Origin: Selaginella moellendorffii
Lineage: Eukaryota; Streptophyta; Lycopodiopsida; Selaginellales; Selaginellaceae
Length of the DNA: 64,000 bases
Assembly: GCF_000143415.4 (NCBI RefSeq)
Contig: NW_003314290.1
Span: 1,726,454-1,790,453, forward strand
Direction of reading: 5' to 3'
Under the pieces are notes generated by a model that ran no database searches, had not been told where the DNA came from, and was given only the letters and a program-made list of their open reading frames with translations. Shown here piece after piece: positions 22,812 to 36,351 of this stretch. Numbering within the stretch: position 1 is the stretch's first letter; each line of letters opens with the position of its first letter. Position numbers and translations under genes: made by a program.

Positions 22812-23519
22812 ATGGCAGGTGAGCAAGACATTGATCCTAATAAGGAGTATGGCGTTAGTAATGATAGCCATAACGATGCAGAAGAGACTCTTAATGATGT
22901 CGTTGTGCAGCAAAGATGCCAAATTTCTAAGGTTCAGAGTAACATGAAGGAAGTTAAGGATTCCATCAATCTCATTAAGGATTTCTTGCTCCACATAGAC
23001 CCTCAAAGGTTGAATCAATCTCATGTTTGTGATTACCATTGGTACATCAAGCATGCCAAGGATTATGGTATTGTGGAATGGAAATCATCACCGGATGTTT
23101 GTGATAGTCAAAAGGTTAATTCTTGGTTGGAATTGTGGGAAAGTTGTTGGTCTCACAATCCTTGTAAGGATAAGGTGAAGATAAATTTTTTTGTGATGAA
23201 GCTTATGGGCCATGCTTCTTCATGGTGGAAGAACTATATCAAAACTAATCCAAAACCGACTTCTTGGACAAATTTGACGAAGGTTTTCTGCACTTCATTT
23301 GTCAAGAAATTTGAAGAGGTTGATCTCATGAACCAGCTATTAGAGATCCGGCAGGGGACATTGTCTTTAGATGTATATGCCCGCAAGTTTGTTTTTTGGC
23401 CTCATTACCAACTCCACTCTTCAAACCACAACGGAACAATGGCCGTTTCTTCCCCGAAGGTGAAGTATTGGTTGTTTGGTCATCACGTTGACCTCCCTAT
23501 AGACCATCCCATTGACTAG
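22812..23519 (+). pseudogene. gag of the gypsy element
   Basis: The open frame from ATG 22812 to a stop at 23517 covers most of a retrotransposon gag-type domain (LWESCWSHNPCKDKVKINFF, then MKLMGHASSWWKNYIK and a TLSLDVYARKF segment typical of gypsy gag). Downstream in-frame coding continues with the zinc knuckle only after stops and shifts. Confidence 0.8.
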
Positions 23520-24376
23520 AGTTGACCAAGTTAACTAATGGTTTGGGTGAAAATATCTAAGCCTTAGTGATAGCATCAGTCAATGTTGCTGGAAAATCCT
23601 TCTTGACCTTCTATTGCACATCCACTAAGCTTAACCCTTTGATAAAACATTGCACCTTTAATAGCTCATTATAAGTGCCCGTGAGACTAAGGTAAAGATC
23701 ATGATCGTTTAGACTAGCGAGAGAAAGACAAGATGGAGGGCAATTGTTTTCATTGTCACAAGGCTGGATATCACAGCAAGGATTGTCCTCTTATGAAAGG
23801 ATCAAAGAATGCTAAGGTGAATGTGGTGGAATCCATCGTGGATACAACTTAGGCATTTGCTGTGGTGGCTCTTCCACACCATATGGCAAAAGTTCAAGAA
23901 TCTAAGTCTCGAGTTCGTATCAACTCTGTAGAGATTGATGGTTCTATGCGCAATCAACTTGTAAAGGCCAAGGGGGACATTCAGGGTAGTGTTGTTAGTA
24001 TTCTTTTCAATCTAGGTGCTACTCACAATTTTTTGAGCTCCAAGGTGGTGAAGAAACTTTGTTTGCCTGTGGAAAAGAGTTCAGTAATCTACAAAGTGGT
24101 TATGGCAGATGGACATAGCACTTTGTTTACGGTGAATAAGCTCCAAATATTCCTTTGACGGTTCAAGGGATTCTCGACCATCCTTCGTTCCAAGTTATGG
24201 ATCTTGGTCACACCGATGTTATTCTTGAGAAGGATTGGTTTTATGACAGGAAGCTAGGGATTGATTGGGAGCGTAATATTCTGCATATCAAAGTTGGTGG
24301 CACTATGAAAGAGATTGTCAGGACAGACAATAGTGATACTCCATTGATTAACGCTTTGGAGTTGGTGACATGCACG

Positions 24377-26087
24377 TGTAAGCGACTAATTTTTCCATTC
24401 TACTTTAGTCACTTAACCACACCTCCGACCACTTGGAGGAGTCTCATTCACAACCTCCATAAGTCCAACTCAGGACTTGGGGCTTGCTAGCCCCGAGAAT
24501 GGCATCCATGCCACTCAACCTTAGCACTTGGTCCAAGTGCTCCACATGTCCGATCCCATGATCGACACCCCAAGGTACCACCGACGTATCAGCCCGTTAC
24601 GCTAAGGCCATGCCTAATTACCTTGGTCACACTGGTGGTCCAACACCACCTGCATTCCAATCCCGTCTCTCAAAGACTGGGTCATCCGTCCATGAGGGAT
24701 CATCCCAGATCCACTCCTTAACATCCTTAGGATGCCTACAGACATGGGGAATAGCCTTCCCTAATATCTCTGTTCCGGTCCCCACCAAGTCCCTTTCTGT
24801 CCTTGGCTGTGTTCGCCAACACTGCCACTGGATCAAGGCCCACCGGCCCGACCACTAAGTCCCACTATCCTCGAGGACTTCCTCACTGTGTGACTATGTC
24901 CTTGGTCACCCCACCAGAGGGCTACCCCTCTTCCTTTCCACAGTCTGGGACTTTGGGACACCATTTCGGAACACCGTGGCCTTACGCGAGCCACCTGGGT
25001 ACTCTCCCCACCTTTCGCCTTTAGGTGCTCTAGCCATGGGCTTAGAGCGAGGTTCCGTTGAGCCACGCCTGGTATCCAAGTAGGTAGTGCCACCCACACT
25101 TGGACTGGGAGCATCGGCCAGTCGATCTCCCGGGGGAACTAGAGCCGGCTCTTGAACACTTCACCAAGCTACCCCGCTTGTCGGTCCGTGTTCACTCTAG
25201 TTTTGGACTTCCCAGTGGGCAGCTCATCACCCAACACTGAGTCCGGCCTTCCTGGGCCAAACTGACCTTTCCTGGCCAAACTGGCTCCATTGCAGTCCTC
25301 CCCCCTACTATACTTTTGGAGCTCACCAAACCCCCCAGGGTCTGGGAGACGAACGCTTTGGGCTTTCACCCTCTCAGGCTCTGGACTCGGACTCGGACTC
25401 GGACTCGGACTCGGACTTGGGCTCGGCCTCGGTCTCGGTCTCGGCCTCGGTCTCGGTCTCGGTCTCGGTCCTGGTCTCGGTCTCTGGTCTCGGTCTCGAC
25501 TTTGGACTCCATCTCAGGTCCATCTCGGACTCCAACTCGGACTCCATCTCGGGTCCATCTCGGGTCCATCTCGGACTCCATCTCGGACTCCACCTCGGAC
25601 TCCGTCTCGGGTCCATCTCGGGTCCATCTCGGACTCCATCTCGGACTCCATCTCGGGTCCATCTCGGACTCCATCTCGGACTCCATTTCGGGTCCATCTC
25701 GGGTCCACCTCGGACTCCACCTCGGACTCCATCTCGGGTCCATCTCGGGTCCACCTCGGACTCCACCTCGGACTCCACCTCGGACTCCATCTCGGACTCC
25801 ATCTCGGACTCCAACTCGGACTCCACTTCGGACTCCAACTCGGGTCCATCTCGGACACTTCCATGTGTCATGTGTTGGTCCCTTTGGGTCCCTTTTTGGA
25901 GCCTCGCTTATTGCTCGCTTCGTGCTCGTTCCTCGAACACTTTGTTGGGAGTTCCACTCCCGCTCTCAACCTTTCAAGTCGGAGCTTTTAGTCCAAACGT
26001 TTTACGCTCGTTTGGCTTTCGCTTCGGCCACTACCACGTGGCACCTCTCCAGCTCCACTCTGGGGCCTAGGGACTTTATGTCTCACA
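24377..26087 (-). repeat. 3' LTR of the LARD
   Basis: 1711 bp. Outside the tandem array only about ten mismatches to 30199-31200 were noticed in roughly 1 kb, nearly all transitions. It contains the GGACTC-type minisatellite at about 25379-25855. Confidence 0.9.
25379..25855. repeat. GGACTC/GGTCTC hexamer and 12-bp minisatellite in the LARD 3' LTR
   Basis: The left part is a hexamer array (ACTCGG, then TCTCGG). The right part is made of 12-bp units of the types CTCGGACTCCAT and CTCGGGTCCATC. Because the units are multiples of three, several frames stay open and give low-complexity ORFs on both strands that are not genes. Confidence 0.92.
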
Positions 26088-29000
26088 ACTCCACCACCCA
26101 TAGACGAAGTTCGATGTCCTCATCGAATGGTAAACCATTTTATAAAGTAACACCCGCATGTGTTACCATTTCCATCCTTGGCACCTAGCCAATATTTGTC
26201 AAGGGTTTGACATTGAAGGCTCACCATGCCTTTTGCATATTCCTCAATGGTTTGACACCAAAGGCTCACCATGCCTTGCCCATCCTCTAAGGAGGGTAGT
26301 CTCTCCAACTTGGAGACTGATTGGACCACATGTAGTGGTTCTCTCCTTTTATTGGTTTCGTTCTCGCTAAACCTCTTAGAGACCCTTCTCTAAGTCAATC
26401 CCACTATTCCTTCTCGAGTAGTCTCAATTTCCATCTATGGAACGTTTGCACCTTGGAACTTTTACTCTTTTGACTTTTGGAAGTCAATTTCCTAGGTGTC
26501 TCCAAGACCTTGAATTGCACAGATTGTGCAACTCCACTTCCCCATCCTAGGAAGTTCATTACTTGAGGGCACCGTCATCCTCTCTTCTATTTCGTGCCAC
26601 CTTAGGCACTAAGTTCCATTTATCATACTTTGTGCTAGGGCTGTCCATGGCCCTATCATTTGGCTACCTTACCGCTCCCTCCCTTGGAGCTTCCACTTTT
26701 GCCAAATCGGAGCAATTCGGAATCCATCCTTGGAAACACACTTCCTTTCCCGCAATTTGTTAGCGTCCAACACATTAGTGTTCCTTGCCTAACTTTGCCA
26801 CTTGGATTCCTTCCAAGGGATTCCACGGCCCTATCCTGGCCACTCATCTTTTGCTCTTATCCGTTGATTGTTGCACACAGCAACACCGAAAGTCTACCTC
26901 CTTCTCTGAGGTATTCCTTTGATTCCATAGCAAAGGCTTTGCTTTGCCAAGACTAGGGTGTTCACCCCTAGTAAGTCTCTTTAGCACCTTCTGCTATGGG
27001 CTTTATCCATGGCCCAACTTGTGACCCTCCCATAGGTCTCTTATAGAGACTACTTTCCTTGCTCACACTATGCCATCGCAATGACATAGCTTACTTCCCT
27101 AAGGTGCTTTTCCCACTTGGTCACCTTGATCAAGCCACACCATCATCAATAGTTCAAATCAACACTTTGAACTAGGAACCTTATTCCTTAACCTAAACAA
27201 AGACCTTGTCCTTATTTAGCCACAAGATCACTTAGTGATCTCACCTCGGCACCTTAACAGGTTTGCCAATAGGTACTAGGTCTTCTAGACCTTCAAATTG
27301 TTGACTATAACCCCGGGGGCATCCCCCACACTTGGCGGTGCACCCAAGCCAGCCCTTACGGCCAAGGGTTCATAGCAACTGAGATTAGGTGTCCCCATCT
27401 CACTCACCACGTCCTTGGTGCCACTTGCACCAAAGCGTTCAAGTTAGATATGCTGAGCTTTCACACTAAGCAATCTAACCGTGCATCACGACTCCGAGGC
27501 ATCCCTCGCTTGGCGGTGTGCCCAAACCAGTCTCCCCACTGAGAGTCCATGACCACCGAAATATGAGTGTCCTCATATTCCAAACCATCACCACGCCCTA
27601 GTGATTTGGGACTCGAACCCAAGCACTAGAGGGTCGGGACTCGAACCCAACCTCCGTATATGCATCTACGGACGGCATCACACCGGATGCCTGGCATGAC
27701 TCCCCACGCCGGTGCACCAACTTATATTTAAAGCGCACTATAGATCACAGCTTAGGAACCTAGTTCCTCCACACTGCCAAGTCCTCTCACTTGACAAGCC
27801 TGTGATCATGCATGGACTCCTCCACGCTTGGCCCCATGGCCCACCCTTTTTGAAGTTATCACCTTCAACTAGGGTATTTGTTCCCCTGATTTGCCAATCT
27901 CGCTTGGCAAGTCCTCTGACCACTGTAACATGGTTCTTGCACAAGCGTGAAAGTCCTTGACCATCGACTTTCGTTCAAAGCCCTCTCTTTGAACACTCGG
28001 GAACTACTTCCCTAACCTTGATAGCCTTGCTTCATGGCAAGCTTTAAGACCCCGCTTTTGCTGCGCCACTCTGATTTCGCGCGTTCTATGAACCATTTAC
28101 GCTTGGCCTTTCTAGATACTAAGCTACCTAGAATCGTCTTTGGGAACCTTGAAGGAACTCTGTCCCTTAGCTTGCTAAGGCCTCCCTTTTGCAAGCTTTC
28201 CAATTGCCACATAGTCTAACATGGACAATTCCATATTTTAGACTCTCCATGGCATCACGGTTGCTAGCGGCAACAACCCTCGAGCCCCCACTTGATTCTC
28301 CACTCCCAGCTGGCATAACCAACCTTGGTTATGCCCTTCGATTCCTATGGTTCAGTTCTATCCCCTTACTTCTTGCTTTTGGCTTCGCACCTTTCCTTCG
28401 GTCATTCTCCTCCAGACCAGGAGGATAGCTTTGCACTTTCTATCATGCCTTAGCAAGTATTTCTAGGGATGAACCTACCCAATAGCCCAGGGAGTGGTTC
28501 CTCAATCCGGGTATGCTCACCTTATAATCCCACACACTGGGATTACATTGTTGCTTATAGGCCTTTACATGCCTGTCACTAGCCTTGCCAAAGTTCCATT
28601 TTTTGGCTTTGTCCAACTCGGGTAGACAGTCTTCTCCTGTCTCCGCAACCTTGGACATTTGGATAGCACCTTCTATCCATCATTCGCTAGGGACTTAGTC
28701 CTTTGGCCCTTATCCATTGCTCTCGTGACATCAAACACCACCTTCTGGTGTTCTAGAGTGTTCGGGTGTCCCAATGATGGCTTTCTTGACAATGAGTATT
28801 TCCTTTTATGACATTGACTTACTATATCGCAACACAAGCAACTTATCCCCCGTAAGGGTATATCCAACTTCCCTATACTATTAAGAAGTCTTGGGTAGCT
28901 ACCTTCTACCCGTTTAACTAATTATTTTGCACCTCTTGCTTAGTTGCCTCATAGTTGTCAAGTCCTACAACTCATTGCTTGGTGCTTCCACACCTCCATC

Positions 29001-30183
29001 ATTATCTGGGTCACCACACTCCAACTGCATGCTCTGCAGCTTAGGCTATGCCATTCCCATTTCCATTGGGATTCCTTTGGCAAGGGGTTCTCATGAACCC
29101 ACGAACATAGCCTCAAGGTATCACACCTTGGCACATTTAGTGTCTCCACACCATCGGCTCCACGAGCCTACCTCTATGACACTTCCCCTTTGTGTCTAAG
29201 TCTTTGCCAAGACCAACACCGCTCTCTCTCATGCCAACCATCCGTTAGCACTGCATCATAGAGGTCGCACACAACTTTGTGTCAAAGTTGTTTTCTTCTG
29301 GGAACACCTTTCCCATAACTTCAGCATGGCACATTTTGCCATTGATGAGATACCCTCTGTTCTCATCCTTGGATCCTATGATCCCCCCCCCATCTTTCAT
29401 GGGGTACAACACACCTCAGTCCAAATGCTTCCATCAGTTCTTTTTAGGACCATTCCTTGACTCTACTTGAGTCATCCAGCAGTTTTGGACTTGGTTATTC
29501 CACAGACCCGTAAAGTCCCACTTGTGAGGCACTAGCTCACTGGAATACACTTCCTGCATTCCTGTCCTACTCAGAAGGACTATTTTCACAAGTGTTACTC
29601 TGACACTTGATTTTGTTCTTTGGGGCAACCTCTGCCCCTTAGGACTACTTGTCCATGTGATGAGAATACCAACTCATCTCTAAGTACACCCCCGAACTCC
29701 TTGGGTTGTTCCAGCATTTATTAAAGGTAGCGCCGGCTACCATTTCAAGGACTTGAGTCCTCTTCCGTATTTGACCTCCCACGGTCATTACTTTTGGTCT
29801 CACATTCATGAGCACCAACCTCAACTATATGAGGATAATCTTGTGACTCCTTTATTGTTTTGGAGTCTTTATCTTTCCCGTCATCCTAACTGTAGTTGTT
29901 TACCACAACTACATTAGCCAGTTTGCTAAGTCAAACGCTCATCTAGGTCACATCCTCAACTCTCTGAGGAAAACCATATACTGTTCCCAAGATCCCAAAG
30001 TCGTTCCCTTACTGGCCCCTTTTCTATCCACCACATCGCGCCCAAGTTCATGCATGAACTCGAGTGGAGAGCCATGTCCTCTCAACGTGCTACTCCTCAA
30101 GGATAGGCCCACTCCTAGGACCTTCCGATGCCAATATCAATGGTGATATACTTGAGCACCAATAAAAGTCAGACTAAGGAACA
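26088..30183. other. Non-coding interior of the LARD
   Basis: About 4.1 kb with only short, scattered open frames and no gag, protease, RT or integrase motif on either strand. The composition resembles the LTRs, and the stretch is rich in short CT-type segments. Confidence 0.75.
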
Positions 30184-30198
30184 GCTCCGATACCAAGT

Positions 30199-32012
30199 TG
30201 TAAGCGACTAATTTTTCCATTCTACTTTAGTCACTTAACCACACCTCCGACCACTTGGAGGAGTCTCATTCACAACCTCCATAAGTCCAACTCAGGACTT
30301 GGGGCTTGTTAGCCCCGAGAATGGCATCCATGCCACTCAACCTTAGCACTTGGTCCAAGTGCTCCACATGTCCGATCCCATGATCGACACCCCAAGGTAC
30401 CACTGACGTATCAGCCCGTTACACTAAGGCCATGCCCAATTACCTTGGTCACACTGGTGGTCCAACACCACCTGCATTCCAATCCCGTCTCTCAAAGACT
30501 GGGTCATCCGTCCATGAGGGATCATCCCAGATCCACTCCTTAACATCCTTAGGATGCCTACAGACATGGGGAATAGCCTTCCCCAATATCTCTGTTCCGG
30601 TCCCCACCAAGTCCCTTTCTGTCCTTGGCTGTGTTCGCCAACACTGCCACTGGATCAAGGCCCACCGGCCCGACCACTAAGTCCCACTATCCTCGAGGAC
30701 TTCCTCACTGTGTGACTGTGTCCTTGGTCACCCCACCAGAGGGCTACCCCTCTTCCTTTCCACAGTCTGGGACTTTGGGACACCATTTCGGAACACCGTG
30801 GCCTTACACGAGCCACCTGGGTACTCTCCCCACCTTTCGCCTTTAGGTGCTCTAGCCATGGGCTTAGAGCGAGGTTCCGTTGAGCCACGCCTGGTATCCA
30901 AGTAGGTAGTGCCACCCACACTTGGACTGGGAGCATCGGCCAGTCGATCTCCCGGGGGAACTAGAGCCGGCTCTTGAACACTTCACCAAGCTACCCCGCT
31001 TGTCGGTCCGTGTTCACTCTAGTTTTGGACTTCCCAGTGGGCAGCTCATCACCCAACACTGGGTCCGGCCTTCCTGGGCCAAACTGGCCTTTCCTGGCCA
31101 AACTGGCTCCATTGCAGTCCTCCCCCCTACTATACTTTTGGAGCTCACCAAACCCCCCAGGGTCTGGGAGACGAACGCTTTGGGCTTTCACCCTCTCAGG
31201 CTCCGGACTCGGACTCGGACTCGGACTCGGACTCGGACTCGGACTTGGACTTGGACTCGGATTCGGACTCGGACTCGGACTTGGGCTCGGCCTCGGTCTC
31301 GGTCTCGGGCTCGGCCTCGGTCTCGGTCTCGGTCTCAGTCCCGGTCTCGGTCTTGGTCCCGGTCTCGACTTTGGACTCCATCTCAGGTCCATCTCGGACT
31401 CCAACTCGGACTCCATCTCGGGTCCATCTCGGGTCCATCTCGGGTCCATCTCGGGTCCATCTCGGACTCCATCTCGGACTCCACCTCGGACTCCGTCTCG
31501 GGTCCACCTCGGACTCCGTCTCGGGTCCACCTCGGACTCCATCTCAGGTCCATCTCGGGTCCATCTCGGACTCCATCTCGGACTCCATCTCAGGTCCATC
31601 TCGGACTCCATCTCGGACTCCATTTCGGGTCCATCTCGGGTCCACCTCGGACTCCACCTCGGACTCCATCTCGGGTCCATCTCGGGTCCACCTCGGACTC
31701 CACCTCGGACTCCACCTCGGACTCCATCTCGGACTCCAACTCGGACTCCACTTCGGACTCCAACTCGGGTCCATCTCGGACACTTCCATGTGTCATGTGT
31801 TGGTCCCTTTGGGTCCCTTTTTGGAGCCTCGCTTATTGCTCGCTTCGTGCTCATTCCTCGAACACTTTGTTGGGAGTTCCACTCCCGCTCTCAACCTTTC
31901 AAGTCGGAGCTTTTAGTCCAAACGTTTTACGCTCATTTGGCTTTCGCTTCGGCCACTACCACGTGGCACCTCTCCAGCTCCACTCTGGGGCCTAGGGACT
32001 TTGTGTCTCACA
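30199..32012 (-). repeat. 5' LTR of the LARD
   Basis: 1814 bp. It is about 100 bp longer than its partner because of the GGACTC-type array (about 31200-31785). The ends are the same as in the partner repeat. Confidence 0.9.
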
Positions 32013-33165
32013 TCACGCATGAGATAGCTAATTCTTTTGTGGTATACCTGTTTCTTTCTAATATGATCATGTCTGATTTGGAGTATGTTCATGGGCATAG
32101 GGCTAGGGTGGATTCCATTCAGGAGGAGTTTCGTGACGTATTTCCGAATGAGTTACCTGATGGTTTGCCTCCCAAACATGGCATTCAACATAAGATTGAC
32201 TTGGTTCCTAGAGCTACTCCTTATCAGCGACAACTGACTTGTACTAGTCCTGCTGAAGACAAAGAGATTAATAGGCAGTTTGCTGAATACCTTCGGAAAG
32301 GGTGGTTACGGATTAGCAAGTCCCCTTAGGCTGCTTCAGTGGTGATGGTCAAAAAGAAAGATGGTACATAGCGTCTCTATGTGAATTACAAGGGATTGAA
32401 TGATAGGATAGTGAAGAATATGTTCCTGATCCCTCATATCGATGATTTGCTTGATCGTCTTCATGGTGCTCAATATTTTTCGAAGATTGATTTGAGGCAA
32501 GGGTATCATCAGATTTGTGTCAAGCTAGAGGATGTTCCAAAAACTACATTTTGGACAAAGATAGGTCACTATGAGTTTGTAGTGATGTTGTTTGGTTTGA
32601 CAAATGCTCCTACAACTTTTTAGAGATTGATGAATCAAGTTTTACAACCTTACTTAGGAAAGTTTGCAATTGATTATTTTGATGATATCCTGGTATTCAG
32701 CTTTTCTATGGAGGAATATGAGATGCATGTGTGAAGTGTTTTACAACTTTTGAGGGACAACAAGTTCTACTCAAAGTTATCCAAGTGTGAATTTTTTTTA
32801 GAGGAGATTGAATATCTCGGGCATTTGATTTTAGTACATAGCATGAGAGTTGATCCTGCAAAGATTTAGGCCGTGGTTGATTGGCCTATACCTTTGATAG
32901 TGCATGATCTCCATAGTTTCTTTGGTATGGCTGGAGTTTTTCGACAATTTGTGAAGGACTTTTCAGGGATAGCAGCCCCTTTAACTGATCTTCTCTAGAA
33001 TATGTCAAAACATACTACTATTCATGGTTGGGATGAGAACTGTGAAGTGGCATTTCAACGTTTGAAATAGTGTTGTATCTTTGCTCCAGTGTTGAAGATT
33101 TTTTATCCTAAAAAGCTTCTTGTGGTTGAGATAGATACAAGTGACATTGTTATTAGAGTTGTATT

Positions 33166-34286
33166 TGTCGCGAATGTGACTTTGGATATCGAAAGTTATC
33201 TGTCGGTCAGTCCTTACGGACACTCTTTCCTTACTGCCACGATGGTAGGGGGTTGGTATTGCTGAATTCGTTATCAATTTCCCACTTGAGTTAGTTGAGA
33301 AACTGGTCAATGACCATGTATTTAGATTGGATAAACATAAGGTAGGAACCCTATGTGTTTCTTGTTGAGCATACTCGGCCTGGTTTGAGAAACTTGAGTC
33401 ATTGGCTTGCACTTACTAGTATCAAGAACCCCCGCGATATTAAGACTAGTCCCTCAGTATTTGCTAAATGATAGCTTATTGTGTTTGCCAAACACCCTCG
33501 CTATCATGCCTTTTGTGTTAGTTTCATTTCGGTCTTAAATGCTATTTATAGATTTGCTCATTTGGCATATCTACGGAATGTAGAGATTGGCCTGAACACA
33601 ATGGTGTTCGTCCCGTGTCCAAATTCGCAATCTAGCGCCATTTCATATTTAGTAAGTTTCGAGCTTGTCCCAGAGATTAACTCCTGATACTAAGGGAGGC
33701 TTGGGGTGAAAACCCAAAGCATGTGTTCCTCAAGGGGGGGGGGGGCTGTGGGGGGTTCCAAATATATAGTAGGGATAGTGGCTAGGTTGAGCATGGCCGA
33801 CCAACTTGAGGCATAGTCTAGCTCCTGCTTGCGTGCTTGTCCTTGTTTTGCATCCGGCTTGGGTCTAAGCCCAAGTTCCATTCCATGCTAGCTGGTGGAG
33901 TACCCATGTCCATGCATTAGGCCACCGATATGCCAAAATAGCACTAGACTCAATTTGGCTCTGTTTTGCGTGTTGGTCCTGGCATTGGGATGCTAGTTAC
34001 TTTAAGACTGTTCCAAGTCGCTCTGGGCTCCTGTCCCTTCGCTCCTTCAGCTGTATGCTCGAGAGTTACTCCGTGGTCCGGTTCCGTCACTCCTTAGCCC
34101 CATGCTTGGGAGTTTGGCACCGTTCCTTTGTTTAGTAGCCCAAGGCCCTGAACCTTGGGTTCCACACCACCATCCTTTGGACACATGGCATGTGTCACGT
34201 GGCATAAAGAGGGTTTAAGTTCCGCTTCGTGGTGTTATCCTATGGTAAACCACCATAGGATAAAGGTCAAAACCACATGCGCTACA
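33166..34286. mobile_element. Solo-LTR-like insertion in the gypsy RNase H region
   Basis: A 1121-bp block starts TGTCGCGAATG and ends GCGCTACA. It has TG...CA-type ends and is flanked by a perfect 5-bp duplication GTATT (33161-33165 and 34287-34291). Removing the block and one GTATT joins the RNase H frame on both sides (…VVFV/VLLQVGHPF region). No coding frame or internal primer-binding site is seen. A G-run lies at about 33736. It is probably a solo LTR of an unidentified family. Confidence 0.82.
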
Positions 34287-34289
34287 GTA

Positions 34290-36100
34290 TTGCTTCAAGT
34301 TGGGCATCCTTTTGTGTACATGAGCCATAAGTTTGATGCCATACAGCAGAACTGACTCGAGACAAGGAGTTGTATGTTGTGATTGCTGTTATGAAGGAAT
34401 GGCGACATTATTTATATGGATCGGACTTTTATGTGGATTTAGACCATCAGTCTCTCCAATATTTTAGTCAACAAAAGGATCTTCTTGGCTGCCTTGCTCG
34501 TTGGCAAAAGTTCCTATAGGAAATGTCTATTAAGATATGGTACAAGCATGGAGGTGAAAATAAGGTGGTTGATGCATTATCCAAGATGGTAAATTCTATC
34601 TCGTTCGTGAAGTTATCCAACGATCTCTTGGATGAGCTTAAGGAGTTTGCTGACTTCGACTCCTTTATCACTGATATTTGCGTGAAGGTTTTGTTGAGGG
34701 ACACCTCTACAGATTTGAAGAGTGACAAGTTTGCGTCATTTGAAATACAAGATGGAATCCTGGTGAATAAGGGACATGTAGTGGTTCCTTCATATTGACA
34801 AACTCATCAAACGGATTTTGGTTGAGTGTCATGATGTGCCAAGTGCTGGGCATCCGGGGGTATTGAGAATGTATATGTTGGTGAAGAGGCATTTCTTTTG
34901 GCCTGGGATGAAGTCAGATGTTGAGAAGTACGTACTTGGTTATTTGATCTATCAGGTGGTCAAAGTTGATCATCAAAAGCTTGCTGGCCTCTATCATCCT
35001 TTACATATATCCGAGAATAAGTGGGATAGCATCTCAATGGACTTTATCATTGGTTTGCCCAAAACCTTTCAAGGAAATGATGCTATTTGGGTTGTTGTGG
35101 ATCATTTGACGAAGGTGGCTCACTTCTTCTTTGTGAAGACAACAATAAAAGCTTCTGAACTTGCTCAGTTATTTGTAGACCAGTTATTCAGTCTCTATGG
35201 TTTGCTGGGTGACATTGTGAGTGATCGGGATCCTAAGGTCACATCCAAGTTTTGGCAAACGGTCTTTGAAAAGCTAGAGACTAAGCTGAGCATGAGTAGT
35301 GGTGAGCATCCACAATCTGATGGGCAAACAAAGCACATGAATCAACTATTAGAAGATATGCTAATATCTTTTATGGGAAACTTGACTTGATAGGGAGTAT
35401 GGGAGAAGTATTTGCCTTTGCTTCAGTTTGCTCACAATATTGCTCATCAATCAGCTATTGGCATGTCTCCCTTTATGGTGATGTATGGCTATGAGCCTAA
35501 GTCTCCTGTGAATTTGAATTTAGCTTTGGTTCGGGTTCCTTATGCTTATGATTTCCTGGAGGATATGCAAGACAAGCTTGAGTTGGCAAAATTGAACATG
35601 AGGCAAGCTCAAGAGCGAGACAAAAGATTGGCTAATGAATATCGTCGTTATCAAAAGTACAAAGTTGGTGATAAGGTTTTCTTTAAGCTGTTGTATGCAC
35701 AACAGTCTCTAAAAGGAGGTGGCAGTGCTAAGTTGTTTCCATGGTATTATGGACCTTGGATAATTTTACAGTGTGTGGGGGATTTTACATACACTTTGGA
35801 CTTGCTAGTTAGTTTGAAGATTCATCCAACGTTCCATGTGAGCAAACTTAAAGCATGTTTGCACTCTGGTGATATCGTGGATCAGTCCATCATCCAGGTT
35901 CCAAAGATTGATGCAAAGAAGGCTGGTCCAGCCAATATTCTTGCTCAAAGATTGGTGAAAATACACCAGAAGACAACTAAGGAGTTGTTAATTCAGTGGA
36001 ATGGTTATTCCATGGATAAAGCTATATAGAAAACTAAAGATGACATGAAGAGAGTGTTTCCGAGTTTTGGTTATGACTTGGATGACATTCCTGAGGAAGG
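34290..36100 (+). pseudogene. RNase H end, integrase and chromodomain-like end of the gypsy element
   Basis: RNase H segments (YMSHKFDAIQQN, then DFYVDLDHQSLQYF) are followed by the integrase zinc region. There the usual CxxC is lost (YLIYQ), and the core follows with MDFIIGLPKTFQGND and EHPQSDGQTKHMNQLLED. The last part, with LVKIHQKTTKELLIQWNGYS, resembles a chromodomain. Several stops (for example near 34797 and 35388) break the frame. Confidence 0.85.
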
Positions 36101-36351
36101 GGAGAATTGAATTCTATAGCCGTATTGCTATATGATTTGAGCCATTTATTCTATTCTCATTCTTTTGTTTCCATGACCGTATTGTCATGTGAGAAAGCTG
36201 TATTGCCTTCTTTCTTTTATAGTTGTTTGTCACGATGTTGGTGTTGCTATTTGCACATTTTTTCTCCATGGCCGTATTGCCTTGAACTCCCTTCATGTGA
36301 GGCTTGTTTAGCTTCTCGAAGTTGTTATATAATGCTAGGTTATGAGGGAGG

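Larger units (their letters stand above)
24377..32012 (-). mobile_element. LARD-like non-coding LTR retrotransposon nested in the gypsy element
   Basis: Long direct repeats (24377-26087 and 30199-32012) start TGTAAGCGACTAATTTTTCC and end TGTCTCACA. They enclose about 4.1 kb with no coding frame of note. GCTCCGATACCA at 30184-30195, next to the right repeat, is the reverse complement of an initiator tRNA-Met primer-binding site, so the element reads on the minus strand and 30199-32012 is its 5' LTR. The flanks are GCACG (left) and TCACG (right), a near-perfect 5-bp target duplication. The host protease frame is cut at the left edge and the host frame resumes at the right edge. Long LTRs with a non-coding interior fit a LARD that depends on another element's proteins. 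Confidence 0.88.

Noticed and set aside
30974-32329. 451-codon open frame and many overlapping frames on both strands across the LARD LTR arrays (also 25290-26188, 30922-31995, 30991-31854).
   Set aside because: They are open only because the minisatellite units are multiples of three. The translations are low-complexity repeats without domains, and the frames lie inside LTRs.
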